A stretch of DNA of 64,000 nucleotides from Gibbula magus (taxonomy: Eukaryota; Mollusca; Gastropoda; Trochida; Trochidae): contig OW388289.1 of assembly GCA_936450465.1 (NCBI GenBank), positions 77,116,593 to 77,180,592 on the forward strand. The letters are read 5' to 3'. Positions 20,523-33,219 of the stretch are shown here, in pieces (the stretch's first letter is position 1; each line of letters starts with the position of its first letter). Position numbers and translations under genes: made by a program. A model generated the notes under the pieces. That model made no database searches and was not told where the DNA came from. It worked only from the letters and a program-made list of their open reading frames with translations.

Positions 20523-20699
20523 CTAGATCTTTCCCCTGGGTGTATCTTGAACCCACGTTTCACCAGTTTTCCGCACGACCTGGACACTTCCGGAATATTC
20601 ACCTAAGTGTATACCAATGTTCTTCCTTTTGATGCCATCCAAAATCCCGTGGGCTAGGAATTTTCTCTGCAAATATACAATCTTTGTCCAAAAACTTGT
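20523..20699 (-). pseudogene. Coding-like relic, unrecognised, between the inverted arms
   Basis: The minus strand is open for about 58 codons ending in TAG, reading in part YLQRKFLAHGILDGIKRKN, IGIHLGEYSGSVQVVRKTGE and TWVQDTPRGKI. The composition looks protein-like (alternating hydrophobic residues, Gly-Glu-Tyr) and starts just inside the left arm. Upstream (20700-21090) the frame breaks repeatedly. Possibly part of a mobile-element protein; no family recognised. Confidence 0.3.
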
Positions 20700-21144
20700 A
20701 GATGTAGATGGCCCTATGTAAGAGCATCCTGTGTTGGTGGAAACAAATGCTTCAGTTTAGTGTGCTCTCCTTGGCAGAATAAGTCTTGTTTAACAACGTT
20801 CACTCTGGTAAATGAGGTGGTGTGGTCATACATGACACACACAAATCTTTCTATGAGAGAGAGAAAACGGTTTCAACTCTCTGTCAATCGGCTGGTAGGG
20901 AATCCTGCTTTGGAAAATAAAAGCTTCTGTTACCTCTGGATAGGATACCTGGTTAGGCTTGCCAAGTCTGCCATGACGTTTTATTCCTCTACTAACAAAC
21001 TGGAAGTTGTGTCACATCCTGTACATGCATGGATAAAAGGAAGAGCTAATGCACAATTGTCTCCAAAATTTGGATATATATCATTCACATAATATGTATA
21101 GTTCTTGTCGTTTCGATTTGACAACCAAACGTTTTATCTTTGGT

Positions 21145-22430
21145 TGATGTGTTTGTAATGTTTGTTTATTTCATGAGTCAGAAGGCCATGGGCCCATATG
21201 ACAAACAGTTGCAATACATTCAGCATTAGGTATACAATAACAATACGACACGAAAACAAAACAGACAGAACAAAGTTGATTAAACACACAGATGTGATAT
21301 GTAAGTAACAATGTACAAAAAAAAGTACATACACGCTGGTGCAAGTACGTCCGAACAAGTACACACACACCTTCACACAAGGACATACATAAACACATAA
21401 TCATACATGTTTCACACACATCCATAATTACACAGTCACGCATACATACATATGCTCATACATACATATGCTCATACATACATACATACATACATACATA
21501 CATACATACATACATACATGTACATACATACATACATACATACATACATACATACATACATACATACATACATACATACATACATACATACATACATACA
21601 TACATACATACATACATACATACATACATAACTACATACATAACTACATACATAATACATAACTACATACATACATACATGTACATGCAAACACACACAC
21701 ACATACATACATACAACACATACAATACATACAATACATACAATACATACAATACATACAATACATACAATACATACATCCAATTTATACATATGACATT
21801 TGAAGTTTTGAGGCATGGTAAATAAATTTGGATAGATTTATAATTGTTTTCACACTTTTCGTAGACATTAATTTTTGGAAATTTTCTTTACATGGATTCA
21901 AGTAGTGCTTTGAAGGTAGGTATCTAATTCGTAATTGTAGATAGGCTGGGCATACCAATAAAAAATGATATTCACTTTCCACGAAGTCGCTTCCATGACG
22001 TAAACAGTATTTACATAATCGTTGTTCTGGGTCCAGTCCAATATGTCTTCCTGTTTCGATTTTTAAATTATGGCATGAACATCTAAATTTTGTCAGTGAT
22101 CGACGGAAACTCACATTTTCAATATGAAGTAGATATAATTCAACATCCAAAGTATGTTTAAAGGTTGCATAGGCACTTAATTTAGAAAGTGAATTTATAG
22201 AGCTGTGCCATCGTTGGAAATCGCAGTCTATTAACCGTTGTTTGAACTCACAAAGAAAATGATCCATATTTCCAACATCTTGGGTTATCCAACTGTATCC
22301 AAATCCATGTTGAAATAGTATATTCTTCACATAAGTAACCCATGACAGACGGTTGACTTCATTTAGGTTGATGTGTTTCAGCTCAGGTAAAACCCCAAGA
22401 AGAACCACGAACGCATCTGTATCCACTTTG
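21145..22430 (-). mobile_element. LINE 3' fragment (non-LTR retrotransposon)
   Basis: The minus strand is open from about 22426 to 21785, giving the post-reverse-transcriptase C-terminal region. Landmarks are WVTYVKNILFQHGFGYSWI, LTKFRCSCHNLKIETGRH, CKYC and EYHFLLVCPAYLQLRIRYLP, the last two forming a CCHC-like cluster (CKYC-x-H-x-C). The same region occurs in the LINE fragments at 37.1 and 38.7 kb. The catalytic YADD domain is absent (5' truncated). A polyadenylation-type AATAAA lies near 21165, and the 3' region contains a long ATGT microsatellite. It interrupts the coding-like relics on either side. Confidence 0.75.
21441..21779. repeat. (ACAT)n microsatellite followed by a 9-bp CAATACATA array
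   Basis: About 200 bp of nearly pure ACAT repeats, then compound ACATA variants, then seven or so 9-bp CAATACATA units (about 21717-21780). It generates open frames on both strands that are not genes. Confidence 0.95.
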
Positions 22431-22492
22431 CTGATAAGAATGCGCCTTGATTATAAAGCATCTTGTACATGGAGAACTAGTCTGGTGTCCTT

Positions 22493-22756
22493 TTAATCTG
22501 ACAAAAATGTTGATTCACGACCATTGGCAAACACTGTACTCCCTAATGGTATGTGCACTTCTTTACCTACCTGAAATGTGCTTCTTTTGACACTATATGT
22601 TAGTATTTGTTTGTTGTAGGAGTCTTTGAAGTTCTGTGGTAGTTTGTTTAGTTTGGACACATTGCGTATTAATCTTTTGTCTCTTTTGTCTGACTTTTGT
22701 CGCAGACTTGAAACTTCTTTCTTGTCGTGGTCCCATACAATGTCTATCCTTGTAAG
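22493..22756 (-). pseudogene. Coding-like relic with RIDIVWD motif
   Basis: The minus strand is open for about 87 codons, with RIDIVWDHDKKEVSSLRQKS, LIRNVSKLNKLPQNFKDSYN and VHIPLGSTVFANGRES, ending TAA. A pattern of (R)IDIVWD followed by a basic segment and KLPxNW/F recurs in uncharacterised, highly multiplied invertebrate genes that are probably mobile-element borne (recalled, not tested). It lies between the long inverted arms, just upstream of the LINE insertion. Confidence 0.35.
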
Positions 22757-22959
22757 TCAGTAAGTTGCCTTGCTACCCAGGTTAGAAATGTGCGATCACT
22801 GTACTATCCAAAAGATGACACATTACCTATTGGCAGTGAATTAACAATTGATGCTCAATCAAACACTTTAGCATCTACTTTAAGAGTATCCTGGAGTTGT
22901 TTACGCAATCCAAAAGTTCAGATTTGCAAGTGGTAGTCTGAAGTTTCCATGTTGTTACA

Positions 22960-23640
22960 AAGCTGGTGGCCATGGGTGATTTTCGAAATTGAAAATTGTG
23001 TCCAATCAGCTTGGCGGAATTGGCATGCAATGAATATTTGAGCGAATATGTTGTCATCATCTTTGCGGTTAATGAATTGTTACTTTTACTTGGTCTTCAC
23101 CTTACTGTGTTGTCTCTTGAAAAGTAGTACATGCTCTGGAACCTGCTTTGATGGGGTAAGACAATGGTTTTATCGTTGAAATGACACTAGACGAGGTACA
23201 TCATTTGTTCTGAGAAGTTTTATAAAACAGGAGTAATGTTTCAAGTGGACTGTATCAGACTTATTGGTATATCGTACAATTCCGACCAGTAAAAAAGGTA
23301 CATGTATACATTAACATACAGTCATGACATTTTTGTAAGGCTTTATTATGTTCAATGAATGGAAAATATCATCATGGGTAAGGCGCCACAGACCTGTATA
23401 AGCTGAATCTTAAATTAAGTGTTTTAGAGGGTGGCCTAGTAAACTGACAATATCTACATAATATTATGACGATAACGTTTTCGTTGTAAATAGATGATTT
23501 CGGTGAGTAATATACACTTCCTTCAAGTATGTCAAGGAGCAGAAACAGGAGGATGACACTCACAACTGAATTCTTTGAAACTCTAACGACAAAGATGGTT
23601 GTGCATAAGGTGAAAGTGGACTGCTGATGGTCATGGATTC
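22960..23640. other. No gene seen between relic and right inverted arm
   Basis: AT-rich sequence without a recognised feature. Confidence 0.45.
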
Positions 23641-24190
23641 ATTATGATAAAACAGCTCAGTGATATTCAAAGTTGTTCTTTGCCCCCTAAAACTAGGGAT
23701 GGACACCTATAGATCATCAAATTTAATAAAATCCGACTGAAACGTAGGTCAAATGGTAGTGCCATGTTGGACAAAGTGAGATTTACTTGTAATATAATTG
23801 CCTTATTTATAATGGTCCTAACGTGTTCCTTGCCTCCAAAAGCGTTGAAATAGACATCAAGATTTGAGTGAATAGTAATGGACTTGTGGCCCTTTGGAGA
23901 TGTCAGCGGCCATTTTGATGCCATATCGGATTTCTGTGTTGTATTATAGACAAACACCACTTGTTATGATTTTAATGTGTTCGTTGCCCCCCAAAACCTA
24001 ATGATAGACACCAAGATCATCATATTCAAGTTGATGGTAACAGCGTATGCTCATTCAAAGATTTTGGCGGCCATCTTGAAAAAAACACTTTTCCGGGGGT
24101 CCAACTTTGGTAAACTTTTAGTATGTTATGAAGTACACTAAACCCTACCAGAATCAGTTGAGAAACCTTTTGTAGCAATTTGTTGGTGGT
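23640..24190. repeat. Right arm of the long inverted repeat
   Basis: Reverse complement of blocks in 19500-20520, including GACTGAAACGTAGGTCAAAT, GATTTCTGTGTTGTATTATA and CCGGGGGTCCAACTTTGGTA. Several CGGCCATTTT/GCGGCCAT motifs occur in both arms. Confidence 0.65.
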
Positions 24191-24249
24191 GAAACTGTAT
24201 TTTGACCTGACTATATATAAACAATGCGAGTGTGACTTGTGGAATGGTA

Positions 24250-24710
24250 AGTTATTTTATAATGTTATCTTTGCTGTTTAGTCCCATTCCGAGTTGGATC
24301 CGTCGTGGAGTGTTGTTCCTATGAACCCTGTCACAGTCCCCGGTACACTAAATGGACAGAGGTACCATAACCTGATCCTGGGTGGTTCTGTGGTCCCTCA
24401 ATTCGACAACCACGCTCTCGCCACACGTTCAATCTTCATACACGATAGATAGCCGCTGTTCAGCTGTGTCAATGCCGTTGAGTCACTAACGTGGCCAACC
24501 AGATTTACAGACATGAATCCCATTGAACATTTGTGGGACATTTTGGGACGTAGAGTTAAAGTAAGGGATCCTCCAGGAATTGACCCAGGCTTTGTATGAT
24601 GAGTGGCAACAGATTCCCCAACAGACATTCAGACGACTGGTGGCTAACATGAGACGGCGTGTGGAAAATGCTATCCGACTGCGAGGTGGTTACACCAGAT
24701 ATTGAGTTGA
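24250..24710 (+). pseudogene. Second Tc1/mariner transposase relic
   Basis: Blocks seen: VVPQFDNHALATRSIFIHD (about 24390-24447), TDMNPIEHLWDILGRRVKVR (about 24510-24567), then VANMRRRVENAIRLRGGYTR (about 24642-24702) and the TGA/TAG-rich end. NPIEHLWD carries the third acidic residue of the DDE triad in a recognisable form. A stop follows IHD and a frameshift lies near 24575. It is the uninterrupted counterpart of the relic at 1480-2250. Confidence 0.8.
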
Positions 24711-25744
24711 CCCGTCATTATTGACCTTGATAACATTTCTGTAATGTGAATTTTCTTGTCTTTTTGTTGTAACGGCCTCAACAGCCTTAATTATTCACCT
24801 TATTTTTCCATTGATCTTTTGGTACAATTAAACCTTTAATTAGTGCCCAAATTCGTTCTTGTGCTTTCACTTTTGTAACTGAACTTCACATGAGGACATC
24901 TAAACAGTTCAAAGTGTTTTCCACGGTACCAATTGTTTTGAGGTTGAAGATCCAGTTTTACTTACTGATCAAAAGTGGGTGGTGCGATATTTATGACGAG
25001 GTGTATATATGTAGTGATGTCCTGACAGGCGTAATTCCTGTTTACCAATCCATTCAACTTGTTTTGAATAAATATTAATTAACAGTCCTGATGATGGACA
25101 CAAGGACTAACAAGCCTAACAAAACAAATTTCATGTGAGGAGAAAGAATATGCTTTCTGAAAGCCGTGTTTGTACCGCACGAGCTGTCTTCTAAAGAACG
25201 CAGTGTGGAACAAACACTACAGTCACGGGAGTTGATGATTGATGTGTTGTTTGACTTTGTATAGTGTTGTTCATTTGTTTGTAACTTGTCATTATTAGTC
25301 AGTGTATGTAATCATTATGTCTTGAGTGAGTCTAAGACACAATGCAATCTAAACATTCAAATATACAATGTACAACCATTAGTGAAGTGAACGTTTTTAT
25401 TGCGTCCATAATACTTTATATGCCTTTTAAAGGACGTCTGTATATATGATATTTAAAAGGCAATTTACCTTAAAATACAGAAGCATAATGTGACGTTATT
25501 TGTGCGGAGATATGATTTTCGTAATCCGATTTCAAGGATAAAACTTCAAAATGTGTCGATGTTTTAAATGAAAATGGATATATTGTGACATATTTACTTC
25601 CTTTAGATTCAAAAACGTAAAAAAACCCCATTCACTTACTCATGTCGACGTCTCTGTAACGTTTGAGAAACAATTGATACGGTAGCTTCACTGTATAATA
25701 TATTGGTGGTTATCATGGCTAAATTAATATATTTTCGGGGGAAG

Positions 25745-26050
25745 AAGTGAATTTGTGTCTGTATAACCCATAGTATCCTTGCTATGGGTCTACAGCCACA
25801 TAACGTATCTTGTTTGGGTCACATGTTATGTCAAGCGTTTTCAATGGTGTTATTCTATTGAGAAGTACTGACTGTTTCTGAACATACCCATTTTAATGCC
25901 ATTGGGTTCAGTATATTTGCAATATGAACGTTGTGATATTTTATTATCGAAACTGGACAATGGGATGTGGAATTTCAACTTCTACACATGTATATGGCCG
26001 TTGCTCATATATTTGGCATTAGGGGATGAGTATGGAAGTCGCGAGAGACG
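25745..26050 (+). repeat. About 430-bp dispersed repeat, copy 3 (diverged)
   Basis: Shares the order of landmarks with the copies at 18.9 and 19.7 kb (GGGTCACAT, CCATTTTAATGCCATTG, TTATCGAAACTGGACAATG, GGGGATGAGTATGGAAG). The GC-rich GTGTGGCGCGCG block is lost. Its start includes a perfect 8-bp hairpin, ACCCATAG/CTATGGGT. Confidence 0.45.
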
Positions 26051-26059
26051 ATATCAACA

Positions 26060-26790
26060 TAAATAAGCACATACAAATAGTCAGGCACGTTCTTTCAAAT
26101 TCTTTCAAAATACTCTATGCCATTTTCAATTATGTCATTTGAAATTTTGTGTGTTCAAAAACGTTTGTCATGATCGATACATCAATGAAGGTGCATCTGT
26201 ACCAACACTTCCATGATGAGCCAGGCCATGAGAAATATATATCAATCAATCAAGTCTAACATGATTTGTCACACTGTGGAAGAGACGTGGTTCTTACAGT
26301 CGCGCTTTTGTGTCCCGATGATAAGACGTCATAGCACATTATAGTTAGTGATAGGTATTGAACACACTCCAAATATTGACCCGTTAATGGAAGGTTGCAT
26401 TACATTGGTGATTATACCACCCTTAAATAACTGTACTTTGAAATGCAATGTTCTAGAATATAATCAACACGCGGATGTATGTCTAACTCAGTAATGGAGT
26501 GAAGTCCAAAGGGCACAAATCCAGGTTTTACCGAGGATTTAACATCAATCCTATTTTCAAAAGAAAAGAATTAGTTATCCTTTGAAGCAGGCAGTCAACA
26601 TCAGGACACTATAACATAATATATCACTAATGAAGACATTTTTATTTATTTAACTCCATTCAAGACATGAAATGCAAATACAGAAAACAGGAGATCACCA
26701 ACGAAGACATCATTTGTAAGCAGAAATTCTCAAATTCTACCGTCCCACACGCACACGTATTGAAAACATCATTATTTGACAAGATAGATT
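26060..26790. other. No gene seen
   Basis: AT-rich DNA without recognised coding sequence or repeat. Confidence 0.45.
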
Positions 26791-26796
26791 ACAAAA

Positions 26797-27010
26797 AGAA
26801 AACTATATATTACACGCTTAAGTACCGGGAATGCCAAATGGTTCCAGAAATAAGCCTAATAGCTGTGAACTACACTGAAACCGGTCACTCTAATAGCTTT
26901 CCTCACAGGCCAGTCTAGAGTGGTTCCGTTGTGGCCATGTGTCAAGATAAGCTGCCATGTACTTCCTATTACCCGAGTCCCGTTATAGGGATACATGGCT
27001 TTAGGAGGGT
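26797..27010. repeat. Short conserved dispersed repeat, copy 1
   Basis: About 215 bp, repeated in direct orientation at 32999-33215. The core 26897-26968 (GAGTGGTTCCGTTGTGGCCA, GATAAGCTGCCATGTACTTC) differs from its partner at two of 72 positions, whereas the flanks differ at roughly one in five. Function unknown. Confidence 0.6.
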
Positions 27011-27810
27011 CAAATATGCTGCCAGTTATACATGGAATGACAATAGGGTTATTCTCGGGACATCCATTGGGATCACTGGAGTTGTAAATTTGACGATATC
27101 ATGTAATTTCATTTTAACCATGATGACATACATGACAAAGACAAAGAATCGCTGTACTAACGGTAATGGAGAATGTTGAAAATAGCAAATTTGAACAAGA
27201 TTATCTTTAACGGATATCCCTTTGCTGCAAATAGTTCTAGCCCTGCTACAGATGTCGATGTGACGATTTTCGGAGCATTCATCTGAAATGCTATCTAACA
27301 CTAACCATTCATTTGCTCATCGAACTAGACCTTGGTTGTTATTATTACCGTTGAATTATGAAACGCTTTATCAAATGAACACAGAGACTCGTCATCTTGA
27401 TTAAGGTTCAAAATGTTGCTCTCAACGATTCCGACACATACAGCCATTTTGACTTGAACCCTGGAGAAAAAAATACATTCCTGCCTCAGAGGTGAATACA
27501 GTGACTTGATGAACGCAAGTATAAACGACACATTTTTCAAACACCCGTGTGTTCTTGTGAATATGATTATGAAGATTCAATTCACTATTTTTCAAGTCCT
27601 CTTCACAGCGATATGAGGAAACTATGTTTTCTACAATAGATGCATGATTTGATCTAAAATTTACTGTACACTCACAGGTAGTGGTGACCACTAACTTGTT
27701 TAGAATATGTATCTGATATAGTAAACTGATCAGCAGATTTTGGCTTTTGCTGAAGTTCTCTTTAGTATTATAGACATCATAGTTACATATTATTGCAGTT
27801 GGTGTTTATG

Positions 27811-28701
27811 GGGTGCCAAACGAGACTTTAATAGCTGTATAGTAAGCTTACTAATTCAGACACATATTTAGTAAGCCTACTAAATCGAATTTGTAAGCTT
27901 ACTTAATGCATTAATAAGATTACTAAATGATTTAGTAAGCTTACTAATTAATTAAGTAAGCTTAGTAATTTGGTTTTTCATTTTTACGCTTGATACAATA
28001 TAACGATTACTCCCAAGCTGAGGCGGGAAAATATTTTACATCGTAAAACATCACATAGTAGCCGGCCTATAAAGCTTGTGAAAAAGTTCACAGCGAAGTC
28101 CTTAAAACATTTTACTGGTAATTTTCTCCATACATTCAATGTATTTCAAACGTTCCCTTGTTTGTCACCCCAGTTATTGAGACATTTTAGAGTTTGCCTT
28201 GTAAACAAAACATTGAAATTATCCCTTTAGCCATTGGATTCCACGCATTTTATATCAATTTCTGGACAATGTCTTCCATTTATTTTACTTGTTCAAAAAT
28301 AATCGGAGTGATCAACAGGCTAAGTATGAACATTTCGCATGAATGTAATTATCATTTCATCAAAAACACCGTTTTGTGAATATATGTCTGATCGAAAATA
28401 GGACAATATTACTCCACGCAGTTCATACTCTCCGGAACGTTAGCCCGTTAGCGCGTTGCATAGACTTTCTTTGTAAGATCATTTCTAAATCTCGAAACAT
28501 TATTATAACATGATACATATCCTACTATCGTGAAACCGGAAGTGATTTAGTAAGCTTACTAAATGAATTATTAAGCTTACTAATTCCTTTAGTGAGCTTA
28601 CTTAATCAATCACATTAGTAATCTTACTAATTCATTTAGTAAGCTTACTAATTCATGTAATAGCGATTTAAAAACAGCGATTAAAGTCCCGTTTGGAACC
28701 C
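27811..28701. mobile_element. 891-bp non-autonomous TIR element with palindromic subterminal arrays
   Basis: Ends are inverted: left GGGTGCCAAACGAGACTTTA, right (complement) GGGTTCCAAACGGGACTTTA, with similarity continuing through TAATAGCTGT/TAATCGCTGT. Just inside each end is an array of the palindrome TAGTAAGCTTACTA or close variants: about six units at 27841-27972 and five at 28541-28656. The centre has no credible coding region. The superfamily is unclear (Harbinger- or Kolobok-like starts are possible) and no target duplication is evident. Confidence 0.7.
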
Positions 28702-28709
28702 AACAGTTG

Positions 28710-31700
28710 GCTTTTGTAACTCTATCATGTAATGTATATTCGATGACAAATACGTTTCTGTATTTCGGAGCTGTATTTAGATAAGCTATTACAGCTTGTC
28801 TATAAGTTCAATTCTTAAAGGAAATAAATATATCTCAATAAATTATGACGTCAAAATAGTGTGCATTTGTGACGTCACAATGATCCTATCGCCATCACAA
28901 TGACACATGACTCGCGGAAACTTTAGTTTCTTTTCGAAAATAAGTGTCTGTCATGAAATGTATTCACATCTTTATTGAATGTATTCAATAAATTTCGATG
29001 TTTGAATACATAAACTGTAACCATTATATTGAAATCCAATGAAATAAGTTTGTGTTAAAATGCTCATGTTACAAGTTATAGAAAAGACACTTAAAATGAT
29101 ATATGTTACCCGAACAGAGTCATTTCTTTTGTGATGCTGATGATCTCTTGTCGGAAACGTGTGAAACTTGAACTGGGAATATACTATTTTTTCAAATTAA
29201 TTATCTAGTGACAGAGAGTATAAGTTTTGAAGAAAGAGTTCAGAAAAAATAAGGGTTATTATATCAAAAGCCATAAAAGATACTTTATAATGTGTTTAAT
29301 ATCGTGTAGGGCTGCAATTTATCAAATGTCCATGTTATTTGAAAACTATTCATATCCAGATAAAACATTCATTTAAATCTAACACTTGAAGGCATGTGGG
29401 CGAACGTACATGATAAATGATAAAGTTACGATTTCAAGAAATGAAGAGATTTTAAAGTCAGTTTGAAACTCCCGCGTGATGAAGTTGATATATATCTTAA
29501 TGTGATTATTGACCTATCATCTTATTGTAAACTCCATATTATATGTTAGAGTTTTGATAGTCTAAAGTATCATTCATTCATCCTTGTTTACGACAGCTGA
29601 AGTGTAAAGAGAGAGCGTAGTTTGCGGTACTCAAAGGTTAAAATATGTATATAGTAAAATGGATTTAAAGATATGCTACATCGATTTTCTAGTAGATATC
29701 GTCAAATGTTGACTAGGAATACAACTCTGAAATGGATTTAGTGAAGGCAAGCCACGTTGTGTCACTGTTCTTATGTTTACCACATGTGTTTACAATTGAG
29801 CTTTCCATGAAGGTGCTATTATATGTTTTTTTCTGTACACCATTTTTTCAAAGTATCGTGTCCAATTGCAACATAGAGTAGATAGAGTGTAAATGACTAC
29901 GTACAGTATGTGAAATACTATTTGGTATGAATGTTTTCTTGATATTGACAGAATTTGGTCTATATGTTTTCGTGACGATTTTGACCTCTATGTCAAGACA
30001 GCAACAATCTAGATACAAGCTACTCGTGCACATTGTCTGGTACAAATGTATATACATACGATATTACCCGGGTCTTACCAAATAACTGTAATAACACACT
30101 TACCCTTGTCTAGGAATGTCAAAGGTTTGCATATAAGGATCAGAGAAAAAAACGAACAAAGCAATAAAACAGTAATAAAACCTATTCCATGCAAAACAGC
30201 ATGGTCGAATTAGTAGAGATTGATGACAGGAAATGAAAACACATGTCATAAGAATGAGAAAGATTGATGACTTAACCTGAAAATTTACATCAAACGTGGA
30301 TCGTGAAAGCTAACCGTTACGTCATATGCTGATGATTTAACCTACCAATTTCCCCCAAATGTCAACCATTAAGTCGAACCATTTGCGTCAATGCTGAGCA
30401 TCCATTTAATTTCATAGATTTATAACATGAAACATATGACCTAAATAGAACTTGATTCAAATAAAAAAATACTGTATCATCTTAACCTGTCTAACTCAAT
30501 AACTTTAACCTTAAAATAACATGTATATTTGCATTGAATTGCTGAACACAACCATAATGTTGTTGTACAATTATGTCGGAAATCCTTAAATAACTATGGA
30601 ACTGACGAATGAGTGAAAGTTACATGCTTTCAATTCGATTTTTCACAAGGTTGAAATAAGTAATCTGATAAGGTATTCCATGGACAAGCGAGACAGTAAC
30701 ATGCAACTATTGGCGTGTTCAACGCAGTTTACAGTCTGATTAGATCAGTACAGGTAGTCAGGTTTGGGATTAATTAGAAATTGCATCGTAATCGATACAT
30801 CAGCTGCACAACCGGGAATTTATTTCAGACAAGTTGATTCTGAAGTATATAGCAATCAATAATTATACCTCTTCATTAGGAGTGTGATTGATTGATTTTG
30901 CAACTTTATGTCCTATCTTATATGTTTGACCGTATACTGTTTTACTGCTGAGTTTCGAAACGACATTGGTTAGGTAACTCATTCACGTAACTTGTATATA
31001 TCAGTGCACAGTTGAATTCATTGTATTTTGTGACTTTTTGGCGAAGTAGTAAATCAACCATATATATTATGATCTGTAGATAAAATGGTAAAACATATGT
31101 AATTCTCTTAAACAAGCGCTGTAGCAGCGCTTCAATTTACTTATAATGACACATACAAGTAACAGCAACTGTGATTTACGATTTTCAACATCATCAATCT
31201 TTTAAATTTGACTTGGAATTAGAACTGAAATAACATGAACGAAACACAAATCCACAACACAACCACATCCATTCTGCACAATTTTATTGCTTGCAAAGTT
31301 TGTGATGGAAAATAAGTGTGGAACAAGACATTGATGATCAGTCTGAAGAGAACTTACTTGCTACTTTGTGGATATTCTATCACCATGTTTTATTATTAAC
31401 ATGTTGTACACAATATCTCTCTCATTTCACGTTAGACACATAAACAAAATGAATGATACTCTGATAGTACCCTCCCTTTAAGATCTAAATGTTCCGATCT
31501 TCTGCTGATATGTGTAAAGTATCGGAACATAAAATCCTAAGGTACCGAAGATGTTTCATCTGTATTTGTTTCAAGGCAAGCTTCATCAGATGCCACATTT
31601 GTATAATATTTATCAAATCAATATTAATTATAAGTTCAATTGAAAAAGCTTAAGACACCTTACTAGATACTATTTACCTAATTTCATTTGATTCGATTAC

Positions 31701-32990
31701 CCTTATGAATATACCACATGTACATACTTTGAAAGTGTAGGTATTTCTATTGTAGTACTTGTAGACTCCTAACGTTTATATGCATGCTATAATGATATCT
31801 TAATATCATTGTATCTCATCAAGGGACGAGTGGGACAATATATATCTCCCATCATGAGTTGAGCGATAGTAGGTATTTAACTAAAACTGAAGATATTCTG
31901 TCCTCCGTATCCCTCAGTGATGGACATTGTAATGTTTTACTTCAAACTTTGCTCAACTTGAGTCACTTCTGGCAAAATCAAGGCATTTTAACTTCACCTT
32001 GCAAGGGGTGTAGCGGAATATTAGCGTCATTGTACGAGTACTCTTCTGATATTTTCCATGGAATAGAACAAAATGACACTCAAAAACTGACTCAATGAGT
32101 TTGTTATACCAACCTGGATCATATGGAGCGTAATATGGAAATATTTGACTATCGGTTGTGACAGCCCTTTACTCACTCAAAAATGAAATAGTTTTTCAGT
32201 CAGCCAACAGTTAGGACCAATACTCTCGACATATCGTATACAGACGAAAGAGAATAACTATCGCAGATATTTAACATCAATCAAGTTTAGGTAGCATCTG
32301 ATCTTTTTTAATCAAATGTTTTAATCAAATGAAAACAACTACAATCAACTTTCCGAGCAATAAGTTGATTATTAGTTTTCTTACCCAAGATCAATATTTA
32401 TGTGTAATATTCGAAAGTAAAACTCTTATTCTCGATTTTAAACTAAGACACAAATTGTACTTATACGTAATTCATAAATTGCCCACTACTTCAAAATGCG
32501 CGGCTCAAAATGTCGCTACATACAGTCTACTTTCACTAAGATTTCCATGTTACTGTTCGGTTTTGTTCCCTAAAGGAACTCGATTTAATTTTAACTCCTA
32601 TCACTTAGTATGAGAAAATAATTAAAACACCCAGTTCCAACAAAGGAATGGAATTCAATGACCTATTGACATAATGGTAAACTAGAAGGTGTTTTTACTC
32701 GTGATGTCAGAAAGCAATGACAACATTACAATTCAATGTCGACTCTTGCAGGCTGCTTCGCCGTGCAAATTTAGTACTGTAAATATCGCGTCTGAAACAG
32801 TGTCTCCGTATAGTTTTCTATGTTTCGTTTTACTGCCTGACGTGTTACTTATAACGTCTTGAACCTGTTTTATTGCGAGATCTAAGCACTCCATGAATAG
32901 TCATAAAAAACGCCAAGCAATGAAAATGCTAGTTCTATTTAGAAACATTGTAGTTCCCAGGGCCATTATTATAACTTTAAATCTCAACAT
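28710..32990. other. Long AT-rich stretch without a recognised gene
   Basis: No repeat or gene could be supported over 4.3 kb. An open stretch of 79 codons at 31859-32098 (plus) containing GHCNVLLQTLLNLSHFW has no ATG start, no clear splice acceptor and no family match. Another at 32329-32613 begins with ATG but is AT-rich and unrecognised. Distal regulatory or intronic DNA is possible. Confidence 0.4.
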
Positions 32991-32998
32991 TACCGGCC

Positions 32999-33215
32999 GA
33001 GTAGGAAAACTATATTTTACACGCCTAAGTAGCTTTAATGCCAAATGGTTTCTAATATCAGCCTAACAGCTGTGAACTACACTAAAATCTGTCATTCTTA
33101 TAGCTTTCCTCACAGGTCAGTCCAGAGTGGTTCCGTTGTGGCCATGTGTCAAGATAAGCTGCCATGTACTTCCTGTAACTTCGCTCGTTATAACGATACA
33201 TGACTTTAAGAGGAG
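32999..33215. repeat. Short conserved dispersed repeat, copy 2
   Basis: Partner of 26797-27010. The core 33101-33172 is nearly identical. The copies are in the same orientation, 6.2 kb apart. Confidence 0.6.
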
Positions 33216-33219
33216 ACCA

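Noticed and set aside
21428..21816. Several overlapping open frames of 60-114 codons on both strands (Tyr/Val/Cys/Met repeats)
   Set aside because: Pure translation of the ACAT and CAATACATA microsatellites.
25087..25130. CCTGATGATGG as a second hammerhead core
   Set aside because: No GAAA strand follows a stem at the required distance.
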